Shown: positions 36,020 to 44,899, numbered from the stretch's first letter. The stretch: 64,000 bases of DNA from Cupriavidus necator (GCF_013141915.1 NZ_SROX01000001.1:744001-808000); one strand, 5' to 3'. Translations and numbers: made by a program. Notes: generated from the sequence alone by a model not told the origin.

Positions 36020-36817
36020 TCAGCCGATGTCCTGCAGTGACGCCCGGCGCCCGATGGGCGCTTGGGGCGCCTGCGCCACGATCATCGGGCGCGAAGCAAT
36101 GGCCCGCAGGGCGGGCTTGTCGAGCAGCGTGATGGTGCGGTGCCGTACCGTGATCAATCCGACTTCCGCCAGCCGCGAGAACTGCCGGCTTACCGTTTCC
36201 AGCGTCAGGCCGATAAAGCTGCCGATCTCCTCCCGGCTCATGCGCAACACAAAGGCCGACGACGAAAAGCCGCGCAGCGCGAAGCCGTCCGCCAGCCACA
36301 GCAGGAACGTTACCAGCCGCTCTTCGGCCGTCATCAGCGCCAGCATGGTCTGCACTGCCCGCGCGCGCTGCAGCTGGCCGTCCAGTGCCAGCAGCAGTTG
36401 CGCGCCGAGCGGTGCCAGGCTGGCCGCGTTCTGGTGCAAGGCGTCCACCGCGAACAGGCACAGCTTGGTATCTTCGAGCGCGGTGGCGTAAGACGCATAG
36501 TGCGGGCGCACCAGGCTATCCAGCCCGACCATGTCGCCGGGAAAGTGGAAGGCCAGCACCTGGGTGCGTCCGTCTTCGGTGGTGACATGGGTCTTGACCG
36601 TGCCGACGCGAATGGCATAGATCGCGGTCACGGGATCTCCCAGCAGGTACAGGAACTCCCCCTTGCGCAGGCGGACCATGCGTTGCGCGGTGTCGGCACC
36701 GGCCCGGCCGCAAGCCTTCTGCCCCAGTCCGCATTCCGGGCAAGAGCCGGCCATCTGGCAACACGTGCTGCACGGCATGGCTTCGCGCTGCGGCGGGCGA
36801 TCATCGGACTGTGTCAT
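36020..36817 (-). CDS. fnr: FNR-type Crp family transcription regulator
   Basis: 265 residues. N-terminal cysteines Cys16, 19, 20, 26, 29 and 36 (PCSTCCQMAGSCPECG) and an inner Cys120 (LEDTKLCLF) fit the ligands of an oxygen-sensitive [4Fe-4S] cluster. The cNMP-like domain contains LAFHFPGDMVGLDSL. The C-terminal helix-turn-helix SREEIGSFIGLTLETVSRQF has the E-x2-SR reading head of FNR, predicting TTGAT-N4-ATCAA sites. The ATG at 36817 fits the family start. It is first in a three-gene operon with flhD and an unknown gene, and divergent from a PAS hybrid kinase. I read this as an oxygen-to-motility link. Confidence 0.9.
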   Translation of the reverse strand: MTQSDDRPPQREAMPCSTCCQMAGSCPECGLGQKACGRAGADTAQRMVRLRKGEFLYLLGDPVTAIYAIRVGTVKTHVTTEDGRTQVLAFHFPGDMVGLDSLVRPHYASYATALEDTKLCLFAVDALHQNAASLAPLGAQLLLALDGQLQRARAVQTMLALMTAEERLVTFLLWLADGFALRGFSSSAFVLRMSREEIGSFIGLTLETVSRQFSRLAEVGLITVRHRTITLLDKPALRAIASRPMIVAQAPQAPIGRRASLQDIG

Positions 36818-36911
36818 CGGCGCTGGGGGATGGAAGAACTGGGAAACCTCGTGCGTCCATTTTATGGAGCCGCTCTGGCCAAACAATCCGTACATTCCGA
36901 TTCGCGGCACG

Positions 36912-36928
36912 GAAGCGTCTGACGCTTC
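36912..36928. promoter_or_regulatory. 17-bp perfect inverted repeat between fnr and kinase gene
   Basis: GAAGCGTC-t-GACGCTTC lies in the 251-bp divergent gap between fnr (start 36817) and the hybrid kinase (start 37069). It may be an operator or a hairpin in the 5' leader. It is not an FNR box. Confidence 0.4.
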
Positions 36929-37003
36929 GGGTCTGCGGGCCGCCGGGACGTCCGTGCTGCACTTGGCCATCCGGCCGGGTGCAAGGGACGCGCAAGCGGG
37001 GGT

Positions 37004-37025
37004 ATCCTTACCGCACTACAAGGAT
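37004..37025. promoter_or_regulatory. Inverted repeat before the hybrid kinase gene
   Basis: ATCCTT-N10-AAGGAT ends 43 bp before the kinase start. It could be an operator or a leader stem that hides an AAGGA ribosome-like sequence. The arms are short, so confidence is low. Confidence 0.3.
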
Positions 37026-37068
37026 CCGATGCGCCGCCGTAGGCCGGCACGCCGCCCAAACCATCTCC

Positions 37069-39042
37069 ATGACAAGACGCCCCGACGATCCGCAACCCCG
37101 TGCCGGCAACGCCAACAGCCTCCAGCCGGATGGCCCGGACGACCGCCACGCGGCGGACACCCCCTATCGGACGCTGGTGGAATCCGTACAGGACTACGCC
37201 ATCTTCACGCTCGACGTGGGCGGCCATGTCTCCAGCTGGAACAAGGGGGCGGCCCGCATCAAGGGGTACCGGCGCGAGGAGATCCTGGGCAAGCATTTCT
37301 CGCAGTTCTATACGCCCGACGCCGTGGCCCGGCGCTGGCCCGACGCGGAGCTGAAGGCGGCCGCCGAGCTGGGCCGCTTCGAGGACGAGGGCTGGCGCGT
37401 GCGCAAGGACGGCAGCCGCTTCTGGGCCAACGTCGTCATCACCGCCTTGCACGACCCGGATGGCCGGCTGATCGGCTTCGGCAAGGTTACGCGCGACCTG
37501 ACCGAGCAGCGCCGTGCCGCCGAGGCGCTGCGGCAGAGTGAAGAATCGCTGCGCCTGCTGGTGGAGGGCGTCAAGGATTACGCGATCTTCATGCTCGATC
37601 CCGGCGGCCATATCGTCAGTTGGAATTCAGGCGCGTCCTATATCAAGGGCTATCGCCGCGACGAAATCATCGGCCGGCATTTTTCGCTGTTTTATCCGCA
37701 GGAAGACCTTGCCGCGGGCAAGCCGGCCCGGCACCTGGACCTGGCCCGGCGCGCCGGGCGCATAGAGGACGAGGGCTGGCGCGTGCGCAAGGACGGCTCG
37801 CTGTTCTGGGCCAATGTCACGCTGACCGCGGTCTACGACGATTCACGCGCGTTGCGCGGCTTTGCCGAGGTGACGCGCGACATGAGCGAACGCCGCCGCC
37901 GCGAGGAACTGGAACGCTCCAGCCAGCGCCTGAACGAATTCCTCGCCACGCTCTCGCATGAGCTGCGCAATCCGCTGGCGCCGGTGCGCAACGCGCTGAC
38001 GGCCATGCGGCTGGCGCCTGCGGACGGCGCGCTGGCCAACCAGAGCCTGGCGCTGATCGAACGGCAGGTGACACACCTGAGCCGGCTGGTGGACGACCTG
38101 CTCGATATCGGCCGCATCACCTCGGGCCGGATCGAACTGCGTACCGGCCCGGTCGAATTCAACGAGATCATTGCGCTGGCGCTCGAGGGGGCGCGACCCG
38201 CGCTCGATGCCAAGGCCCAGCGCGTGGACCTGCAAGGCTCATCCGGCACCATCCGCATGGATGCGGACCGGACCCGGCTGGTGCAGGTGATGCAGAACCT
38301 GGTGCTCAATGCGTCAAAGTTTTCGCCGCCCGGCACGGTCGTGACCATCACCACCGCCGCGCAGAACCGTACCCTCGAGGTCCGGGTGACCGACCAGGGC
38401 CGGGGCATCTCGCCGCGTGCCCTCGAGGAAATCTTCCAGCTGTTCGTGCAGGAAAGCCGGCCGGGCACCGATGTGCAGGGCGGGCTGGGCATCGGCCTGT
38501 CACTGTGCCGCTCGCTGGTGGAACTGCACGGCGGCACCATCGCGGCTAGCAGTGCCGGGCCAGGGCTGGGCAGCACCTTCACGGTACGCCTGCCGCTGCC
38601 GGCCGCGCGCCAGTCCGACGACCCGCACGGCACCATCCTTTCCGCCACCGTGCCGGAAAAGCCTGACCTGCAGGCGCAGCGCATCCTGCTGGTCGACGAC
38701 AACCGCGACGCCGCCGACAGCCTGGCCATGCTGCTCGAAATGTGCGGCCACGAGGTAACCATTGCCTACGACGGCTCCGAGGCGCTGCACGTGGCGCCGC
38801 GCTGCCGTCCGCATATCGCGCTGATCGACCTGGCCATGCCGGGCATGGACGGCTATGAAGTCGTGCGCGCCATGCGCGGCGTGGCCGGCACCGAGTCCAC
38901 CCGTTTCGTCGCGCTGACCGGCTTCGGCCAGCCGGCCGACCGGCAGCATACCGAAGCGGCCGGCTTCGATGCGCACCTGGTCAAGCCGGTCGAGCTGGAA
39001 ACCCTGTTCGGCACCATCGCGCGGCTGCGCCAGCCTGACTGA
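37069..39042 (+). CDS. PAS-PAS hybrid sensor histidine kinase with receiver domain
   Basis: 657 residues. Two PAS/PAC repeats (~35-155 and ~165-285) are near copies: VESVQDYAIFTLDVGGHVSSWNKGA and VEGVKDYAIFMLDPGGHIVSWNSGA. Then HisKA with His297 (LSHELRNPL), HATPase with N-box QNLVLNASKF, DQGRGIS and GGLGIGLSLC. A C-terminal receiver has Asp587 (LIDLAMPGMDG), DDNRDAADS and HLVKP. No membrane segment, so a cytoplasmic sensor; PAS may bind a cofactor or ligand. It is divergent from fnr-flhD and may share the gap's regulation. The output partner is unknown. Confidence 0.92.
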   Translation: MTRRPDDPQPRAGNANSLQPDGPDDRHAADTPYRTLVESVQDYAIFTLDVGGHVSSWNKGAARIKGYRREEILGKHFSQFYTPDAVARRWPDAELKAAAELGRFEDEGWRVRKDGSRFWANVVITALHDPDGRLIGFGKVTRDLTEQRRAAEALRQSEESLRLLVEGVKDYAIFMLDPGGHIVSWNSGASYIKGYRRDEIIGRHFSLFYPQEDLAAGKPARHLDLARRAGRIEDEGWRVRKDGSLFWANVTLTAVYDDSRALRGFAEVTRDMSERRRREELERSSQRLNEFLATLSHELRNPLAPVRNALTAMRLAPADGALANQSLALIERQVTHLSRLVDDLLDIGRITSGRIELRTGPVEFNEIIALALEGARPALDAKAQRVDLQGSSGTIRMDADRTRLVQVMQNLVLNASKFSPPGTVVTITTAAQNRTLEVRVTDQGRGISPRALEEIFQLFVQESRPGTDVQGGLGIGLSLCRSLVELHGGTIAASSAGPGLGSTFTVRLPLPAARQSDDPHGTILSATVPEKPDLQAQRILLVDDNRDAADSLAMLLEMCGHEVTIAYDGSEALHVAPRCRPHIALIDLAMPGMDGYEVVRAMRGVAGTESTRFVALTGFGQPADRQHTEAAGFDAHLVKPVELETLFGTIARLRQPD

Positions 39043-39157
39043 CCGGCGCGGCCAGCGGGGCCGAACGCGACCTTCGCCAATCCCGAACACGCCCGCGCCG
39101 CCGCTGCGACACACTGACGCCCGTTCCATCGCAACCGACGACAGAAAGGAGACAGCG

Positions 39158-40138
39158 ATGCAGGGTTGGATCAGGCGTGCGGCCACGGGGCTGCTGTTTG
39201 CATGGGCGGCCACGGCCGCCGGCACCGCGCTGGCGGACTATCCCGACAAGCCGGTGCGGCTGGTGGTGCCGTTCCCGCCGGGCGGGGCCACCGACCTGCT
39301 GGCGCGCGAGATCGGCCACGCGCTGTCGGCGCGGCTGCACCAGCCGGTGGTGATCGACAACCGCCCCGGCGCCGGCGGCAACCTGGCGGCAATCGCCGTG
39401 GCGCGGGCGCCGGCCGACGGCTACACGCTGCTGTTCGGCACCTTCGGCTCGCTGGCGGTGAACAAGAGCCTGTATGACAAGCCCGGCTACGACCCGCTCA
39501 AGGACTTTGCGCCGGTGGCGTCCGTGGCTTACCTGCCCAACGTGCTGGTGGTGCATCCCAGCGTGCCCGCGCGCACCGTGCCCGAACTGCTGGCGCTGGC
39601 GCGCAAGGAGCCGGGCAAGCTGACCTACGGCTCGTTCGGCAACGGCTCGTCGTCGCACCTGGCGGGCGAGCTGTTCACGCACCTGGCCGGTGTCAATATC
39701 ACGCACATTCCGTACAAGGGCAGCGCCGCGTCGATGACCGACCTGATCGGCGGGCGCATCACCATGATGTTCGACAGCGTCTCGACGGCACTGCCGTATA
39801 TCCGCGACCAGCGCGTGCGCGCGCTGGCGGTGACCACGCAGAAGCCGTCCGAGCAGTTGCCCGGCGTGCCCACGCTGGCCGCTGCCGGCGTGCCCGGCTA
39901 CGAGCTGACCGCATGGTTTGGCGTGGCCGCCCCGGCGGGCACGCCCAAGCCCGTGATCGACCGCCTCAACGGCGAGATCGTGGCCGCGCTGAAGCAGCCG
40001 GACCTGGCCGCCAAGCTGGCCAGCCAGGGCACGGTGCCGTTCCCCGCGACGCCGGCGCAGTTCGGCAGCTATATCCGCGCGCAGTATGAGAAGTGGGACA
40101 GCCTGATCAAGTCCGCCAATATCAAGCTGGACAACTGA
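39158..40138 (+). CDS. Bug family (TctC) periplasmic binding protein
   Basis: 326 residues with a Sec signal cut near AGTALADYPDKPVRL. Motifs: RLVVPFPPGGATDLLAREI, VVIDNRPGAGGNLAA and HIPYKGSAASMTDLIGGRITMMFDS. The ATG at 39158 has AAAGGAGA. It stands alone after the kinase gene and converges with the tandem iclR genes with only 9 bp between the stop codons. The nearby FAD monooxygenase cluster suggests an aromatic carboxylate as solute, but this is inference. Confidence 0.92.
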   Translation: MQGWIRRAATGLLFAWAATAAGTALADYPDKPVRLVVPFPPGGATDLLAREIGHALSARLHQPVVIDNRPGAGGNLAAIAVARAPADGYTLLFGTFGSLAVNKSLYDKPGYDPLKDFAPVASVAYLPNVLVVHPSVPARTVPELLALARKEPGKLTYGSFGNGSSSHLAGELFTHLAGVNITHIPYKGSAASMTDLIGGRITMMFDSVSTALPYIRDQRVRALAVTTQKPSEQLPGVPTLAAAGVPGYELTAWFGVAAPAGTPKPVIDRLNGEIVAALKQPDLAAKLASQGTVPFPATPAQFGSYIRAQYEKWDSLIKSANIKLDN

Positions 40139-40154
40139 CGCCTGCCCTCAGGCG
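40139..40154. terminator. Hairpin at a convergent gene junction
   Basis: CGCCTG-CCCT-CAGGCG sits directly after the Bug stop and overlaps the iclR stop region. No T-run. It could limit read-through in both directions. Confidence 0.35.
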
Positions 40155-40978
40155 CCGTCCGGCGCGCCGAAGCGCCACGACAGCCGCGCCGCCGCCTGCC
40201 GCACCAGCGCGGCGGTGGCGCCTTCGGTGCCGCTGTCAAAGCTGCCGCTGGAACCCATCACCGCGATCACGAGCGCCAGGCTGCCGGTGTGGTCGAACAC
40301 CGGCGCCGCCAGGGTGTCGATGCCCGGCACCGGGTGGCTCAGCGCATTGTCGATGCGCGCCGCGCGCACCTGCGCCAGCCGTGCGGCGTAGGCCGGCGCC
40401 AGCTTGCCGCCGGCCCCGAGCACAGTGGCGGGGGCAGTGCCCGCCAGGCGCAGCGCATCATGCTCCAGCAGGCCCGCCAGCACGTTGGCCGGCAGGTACG
40501 CCGCCACAGTGCGGCCGATGGCTGTATGGACCAGAGACAGCACCGTACCCACCCGCAGGCTGACATGCTGCGGCCGCGCCGACTCTTCCAGCCGCACCAC
40601 GGTAGGCCCCAGCGGGCCCAGCACCGCCATGGCCACGCTCAGGCCCGTGGTGCCCGCCAGCTCGATCACCTCCGGTTCCGCCTCGCGCGTCGGCGACAGC
40701 CGCTGCAGCGCGATCAGCCCCAGCTCCAGCGCCAGCGGTCCGCACAGGTAGTTGCCGGCGGCATCGCGTGCCAGCAGGCCGGTCTTCTGCAGGCTGACCA
40801 GGTGCGGGAAGGCCTTGGCCGCCGGCATGCCGGCGGCGAGCGCCAGGTCGCGCAGCGGCAGCGGCCGCCCGGCGGCGACCAGCGCGCCGAGCAACTGGCC
40901 GGTGCTGTCGAGCGACTGGATGCCGCGCTGCGGCTTGCCGCCCTCGATCTCCTGCGGGCTTTCGTTCCCGCCGCTCAT
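40148..40978 (-). CDS. IclR family regulator (second of tandem pair)
   Basis: 276 residues. The N-terminal winged helix (GIQSLDSTGQLLGALVAAGRPLPLRDLALAAGMPAAKAFPHLVSL in pieces GIQSLDSTGQLLGAL and AAKAFPHLVSLQKTGL) and the C-terminal GAF-like effector domain (LSVAMAVLGPLGPTVVRLEES) are complete. The ATG overlaps the preceding iclR stop by 4 bases (ATGA), so both are translated together. It is similar in length and layout to its partner. It may control the MBL/FAD monooxygenase operon. Confidence 0.9.
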   Translation of the reverse strand: MSGGNESPQEIEGGKPQRGIQSLDSTGQLLGALVAAGRPLPLRDLALAAGMPAAKAFPHLVSLQKTGLLARDAAGNYLCGPLALELGLIALQRLSPTREAEPEVIELAGTTGLSVAMAVLGPLGPTVVRLEESARPQHVSLRVGTVLSLVHTAIGRTVAAYLPANVLAGLLEHDALRLAGTAPATVLGAGGKLAPAYAARLAQVRAARIDNALSHPVPGIDTLAAPVFDHTGSLALVIAVMGSSGSFDSGTEGATAALVRQAAARLSWRFGAPDGA

Positions 40979-41802
40979 GCCGGCTCCCCCTTTGCCTGGC
41001 GCAGCGCTGCGCCGATCTCGGCGCCCGCCGCCAGCAGCGCCCGCGCCGCCGCGCCGTGCCAGTCGACATCGATGGCGCCGGTCGATCCCACCAGCGTCAG
41101 CACCAGCCGCAGCGCGCCGGCACCGTCGAGCACCGGCACGCTGAGGCTGCTGACGGCCGGGCTGGGAGCATCGATGCTGCGCTCGATGCCGCGTGCCCGA
41201 ATCTCCGCCAGCCTGGCGCTGAACGCCGCCAGGTCTGCCTCGGTGGCATCCGGTTGCTGCGCGTGCCACAACGGCTGCCACTGCGCCGGCGGCTGGAACG
41301 CGCAGAACACGCGGCCGGTGGCGGTGGCGCCCAGCGCCATCACCGTGCCGACGTGCAGGTTGACGTGCAGCGGCGCGCTGGCCGGCACATAGCGCACGAT
41401 GGTCGGCCCCTGCGGCCCGGCCAGGCTGATCGCCACGCTGAAGCCCAGCGCCTGCGCCAGCGCGTCCACGCGCGGCAGCGCGGCGCGCCAGGCGGAATCC
41501 TGTTCCAGGTGGAGCAGGCCCAGGCGCAGCGACAGCGGTCCCGGTTCGTAGCGGCCGGACAGGTGGTCGCGCTTGATCAGGCCCAGCCGCGCCAGGCTGA
41601 CCAGATAGGCATGCGCCTGGGCCGGGCCCAGCTGCGCGGCATCGGCCAGCGCCGCCAGCGGCATCGGCGCGCGCGCCGCGGCCAGCGCCGCCAGCAGGCG
41701 CGCGCCCACCTCCACGCTCTGGATGCCGCGCTGCGCCTTGTCGGCACGTGGCGCCGTGCCGCTCGCCGGCGTTGCCGCTGCCTCCGTCCTCGGTCTGCCC
41801 AT
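40975..41802 (-). CDS. IclR family regulator (first of tandem pair)
   Basis: 275 residues. Winged helix: GIQSVEVGARLLAALAAARAPMPLAALADAAQLGPAQAHAYLVSL (pieces GIQSVEVGARLLAAL and PAQAHAYLVSLARLGL). GAF-like domain: FSVAISLAGPQGPTIVRYVPASAPLHVNLHVGTVMALGATATGRVF in part. It shares the GIQS start and overall pattern with the next gene, suggesting duplication. IclR proteins often activate or repress aromatic catabolism. It is divergent from the MBL/FAD monooxygenase operon across 306 bp. Confidence 0.9.
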   Translation of the reverse strand: MGRPRTEAAATPASGTAPRADKAQRGIQSVEVGARLLAALAAARAPMPLAALADAAQLGPAQAHAYLVSLARLGLIKRDHLSGRYEPGPLSLRLGLLHLEQDSAWRAALPRVDALAQALGFSVAISLAGPQGPTIVRYVPASAPLHVNLHVGTVMALGATATGRVFCAFQPPAQWQPLWHAQQPDATEADLAAFSARLAEIRARGIERSIDAPSPAVSSLSVPVLDGAGALRLVLTLVGSTGAIDVDWHGAAARALLAAGAEIGAALRQAKGEPA

Positions 41803-42108
41803 TGCCGTCCTGTGTGATCGGAAAACCCGGATATTAATCGAACGCCTCCCCGATCCGGCCCGGCGCGGGTTTACCCGGCCCTTCGCGCCAACGGGTTTTG
41901 CATCGCTCCTGTATTTGTCATAGACGAATCATTTCGCTATTGATTAATTTTTCAACCTTTCCTAAGATGGCATTACCCCGTCGCGACACGGCTCACCCAG
42001 CCGTGCGACATCCTGAAATCCAAACGAACGGGGGCGAGACAGCCAGCGCCATGCCGCCCGCCTTCCGCGGCCGTGCCGTCTTGCCTCCCCCACAAAAGGA
42101 AAGACGCC
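41803..42108. other. Divergent regulatory gap, iclR pair versus MBL operon
   Basis: About 306 bp with no gene. It contains an AT-rich section at 41898-41960 likely to hold promoters, with TTGTCA at 41915 and TATTGA at 41938 spaced 17 bp, and an inverted repeat at 41927-41945. Confidence 0.5.
41927..41945. promoter_or_regulatory. Candidate IclR operator
   Basis: AATCA-N9-TGATT lies in the AT-rich part of the gap between the tandem iclR genes and the MBL gene, overlapping a possible promoter. The arms are only 5 bp. Confidence 0.3.
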
Positions 42109-43068
42109 ATGTCCAAGGCATTCGCATCGCAGGCCGACCTGGAAGCCAAGCAGATCACCTTCACCCAGCTGTCCGAGAACGCATGGGCCTATACCGCCGA
42201 GGGCGATCCCAACTCCGGCGTGGTCATCGGCGATGACGGCGTGCTGATCGTCGACACCACGGCCACGCCGGCGATGGCGCAAGACCTGATCGCGCGCATC
42301 CGCACCATCACCGACAAGCCGATCAAGTACGTAGTGCTGTCGCACTACCACGCCGTGCGCGTGCTCGGCGCCTCGGCCTACTTTGCCGAGGGGGCGCAGC
42401 AGATCATCGCCAGCCGCGGCACCTACGAGATGATCGTCGAGCGCGGCGAGGCCGACATGAAGTCGGAGATCGAACGCTTCCCGCGCCTGTTCGCCGGCGT
42501 GGAGACAGTGCCCGGCCTGACCTGGCCGACGCTGGTGTTCGACAAGGAGATCACGCTGTTCCTGGGCCAGCTGGAAGTGCGCATCGCCCACCTGGGCTCG
42601 GGCCACACCAAGGGCGATACCGTGGTCTGGCTGCCGCAGCAGAAGGTCCTGTTCTCCGGCGACCTGGTCGAATACGACGCCGCCTGCTACTGCGGCGACG
42701 CGCAGCTGGCCGAATGGCCCGCCACGCTGGATGCCCTGCAAGCGCTGAACCCCGAGAAGCTGGTGCCGGGTCGCGGCCCCGCGCTGACCACGCCCGATGA
42801 CGTGAAGAAGGGCATCGCCTACACCAAGGACTTCGTCACCACGCTGTACCAGGCTGGCCAGGAAGCGGTGGCGGAAAAGCTCGACCTGAAGGCCGCGATG
42901 GCGCACACGCGCCGCGCCATGGACCCCAAGTTCGGCCACGTCTTTATCTACGAGCACTGCCTGCCCTTCGATGTCTCGCGCGCCTACGACGAGGCCAGCG
43001 GCTTGCGCCATCCGCGCATCTGGACCTCCCAGCGCGACCAGGACATGTGGGCCGCGCTGCAGGACTGA
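42109..43068 (+). CDS. MBL-fold protein with degenerate metal motif
   Basis: 319 residues of metallo-beta-lactamase fold. The main metal loop reads LSHYHAVRVLGA: His79 and His81 are kept but the usual Asp and His of HxHxDH are Val83 and Arg84. Later ligands remain: GSGHTKGDTVVW (His), FSGDLVEYD (Asp) and YEHCLPFDV (His). A normal two-metal site is therefore unlikely; one zinc or none may be bound. The ATG at 42109 follows AAGGAAAGA. It is first of the operon with a FAD monooxygenase, DUF2783 and MFS genes. Role in hydrolysis of a ring-cleavage or lactone product is a guess. Confidence 0.85.
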   Translation: MSKAFASQADLEAKQITFTQLSENAWAYTAEGDPNSGVVIGDDGVLIVDTTATPAMAQDLIARIRTITDKPIKYVVLSHYHAVRVLGASAYFAEGAQQIIASRGTYEMIVERGEADMKSEIERFPRLFAGVETVPGLTWPTLVFDKEITLFLGQLEVRIAHLGSGHTKGDTVVWLPQQKVLFSGDLVEYDAACYCGDAQLAEWPATLDALQALNPEKLVPGRGPALTTPDDVKKGIAYTKDFVTTLYQAGQEAVAEKLDLKAAMAHTRRAMDPKFGHVFIYEHCLPFDVSRAYDEASGLRHPRIWTSQRDQDMWAALQD

Positions 43069-43128
43069 CGCCGGACCGCCAACAAGCCATCGCGCATCAG
43101 AGCAACCAGAGTGGAGGGAGACACAAGC

Positions 43129-44871
43129 ATGAGCAGCATCGACTACCAGCGGCTGTCGTTCGCATACCAGCCCTGCGCGGATCAGCAGCGCGCCGGGCAA
43201 TCCGCTGACGCCGCGCCCGCGGCAGTGCATCCGGTGGTCGTGGTCGGGGCCGGCCCGGTCGGGCTGGCCACCGCCATCGACCTGGCGCAACGCGGCGTGC
43301 GCGTGGTGCTGGTGGATGATGACTGCACCCTGTCCACCGGTTCGCGCGCGATCTGTTTTTCCAAGCGCACGCTGGATATCTTCGACCGCCTGGGCTGCGC
43401 CGAGCGCATGGTCGACAAGGGCGTGCGCTGGCATGTCGGCCGGGTGTTCCTGCGCGACCAGCAGGTCTACAGCTTCGACCTGCTGCCCGAAAGCGGCCAC
43501 CGCCGCCCCGCGTTCATCAACCTGCAGCAGTATTACCTCGAAGGCTTCCTGCTGGAGCGCGCGCAGGCGCTGCCCAATATCGAGATCCGCTGGCACAACA
43601 AGGTGGTCGGGGTGGACACCCGCGGCAGCGCCAACGCCGGCGTGGTGTTGACCGTCGAGACGCCCGATGGCTGCTACCCGCTGGCCGCGCGCTATGTGGT
43701 GGCTGCCGACGGCTCGCGCAGCCCGATGCGCAAGCTGCTGGGCCTGGACAGCAAGGGCCGCACCTTCCGCGACCGCTTCCTGATTGCCGACGTCAGGATG
43801 GAGGCGGATTTCCCGGCCGAGCGCTGGTTCTGGTTCGACCCGCCCTTCCACCCCAACCAGTCGGTGCTGCTGCATCGCCAGCCGGACAATGTCTGGCGCA
43901 TCGACTTCCAGCTGGGCTGGGACGCCGACCCGGTGCTGGAGAAAACCCCTGAACGCGTGATCCCGCGGGTGCAGGCGCTACTGGGCAAGGACGTCAAGTT
44001 CGAGCTGGAATGGGTCAGCGTTTATACCTTCTCTTGCCAGCGCATGGACAGCTTCCGCCACGGCAATATCCTGTTCGCCGGCGATGCCGCGCACGGCGTT
44101 TCGCCGTTTGGCGCGCGCGGCGCCAACAGCGGCGTCCAGGACGCCGAGAACCTGGCGTGGAAGCTGGCTTACGTGCTGCAGGGCCATGCCAGCGACCGGC
44201 TGCTGGACACCTACGCCAGCGAGCGCGAATTCGCCGCCGACGAGAACATCCGCAACTCCAGCCGCTCGACCGACTTCATCACGCCCAAGAGCGCCGCCAG
44301 CCGCGTGTTCCGCGACGCGGTGCTGGCGCTGTCGCGGCGCCATGCGTTCGCGCGCGCCCTGGTGAACAGCGGCAGGCTGTCGGTGCCGGCGGTGCTGCAT
44401 GGCTCGCCGCTGAACACCGATGATGCCGCGCCGGATGCTGCCGGCAAGCTGGTGCCCGGCGCGGTCTGCTGCGATGCGCCGGTGTCCGGCGTCGACGGCG
44501 CGGGCTGGCTGCTGTCTTACCTGGGCGGGGATTTCACGGTGCTGGTGTTCGCCAATCCCGAGGCGATCGATCCCGGCACGCTGGCCGACCTTGCCGCACT
44601 GAAGCAAGCCGGCGCGCCGCTGCAGCTGGTCTACGTCACCGACGCCGCGCAGCCGCCAATGACCTGCACCCACGCCACCGTGCTGCGCGACGACGAAGGC
44701 CTGGCGGCCGCGCGCTACGGCGCCGCGCCCGGCACCTGCTACCTGGTCCGTCCGGACCAGCATGTGTGCGCGCGCTGGCACCGTCCCGACCCCGCCGCGA
44801 TCCGCGCCGCGCTGGCACGCGCCACCGGCGCCGACCTGCGCGCGCCGCAGCCGGGCCGCATCGCCGCCTGA
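43129..44871 (+). CDS. FAD-dependent aromatic monooxygenase (group A, MhpA/PheA-like)
   Basis: 580 residues. FAD motifs: VVVGAGPVGLATAIDLAQRG (GxGxxG), AADGSRSPMRKLLG (DG motif) and NILFAGDAAHGVSPFGARG (GD motif), followed by a thioredoxin-like C-terminal region (FTVLVFANPEAIDPG). This is the 3-HPP/phenol hydroxylase-like class that adds a hydroxyl group to a phenolic ring with NAD(P)H. The ATG at 43129 lies after GGAGGGAGA; an ATG at 43111 is possible. It follows the MBL gene by 60 bp and precedes DUF2783, a pairing I know from related genomes. Confidence 0.9.
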   Translation: MSSIDYQRLSFAYQPCADQQRAGQSADAAPAAVHPVVVVGAGPVGLATAIDLAQRGVRVVLVDDDCTLSTGSRAICFSKRTLDIFDRLGCAERMVDKGVRWHVGRVFLRDQQVYSFDLLPESGHRRPAFINLQQYYLEGFLLERAQALPNIEIRWHNKVVGVDTRGSANAGVVLTVETPDGCYPLAARYVVAADGSRSPMRKLLGLDSKGRTFRDRFLIADVRMEADFPAERWFWFDPPFHPNQSVLLHRQPDNVWRIDFQLGWDADPVLEKTPERVIPRVQALLGKDVKFELEWVSVYTFSCQRMDSFRHGNILFAGDAAHGVSPFGARGANSGVQDAENLAWKLAYVLQGHASDRLLDTYASEREFAADENIRNSSRSTDFITPKSAASRVFRDAVLALSRRHAFARALVNSGRLSVPAVLHGSPLNTDDAAPDAAGKLVPGAVCCDAPVSGVDGAGWLLSYLGGDFTVLVFANPEAIDPGTLADLAALKQAGAPLQLVYVTDAAQPPMTCTHATVLRDDEGLAAARYGAAPGTCYLVRPDQHVCARWHRPDPAAIRAALARATGADLRAPQPGRIAA

Positions 44872-44899
44872 TCGCCTGCCCAGACCCACGGAGATTGCC

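Noticed and set aside
36818-37068. An FNR box in the divergent fnr/kinase gap
   Set aside because: I found no TTGAT-N4-ATCAA-like sequence; the palindromes present are different.
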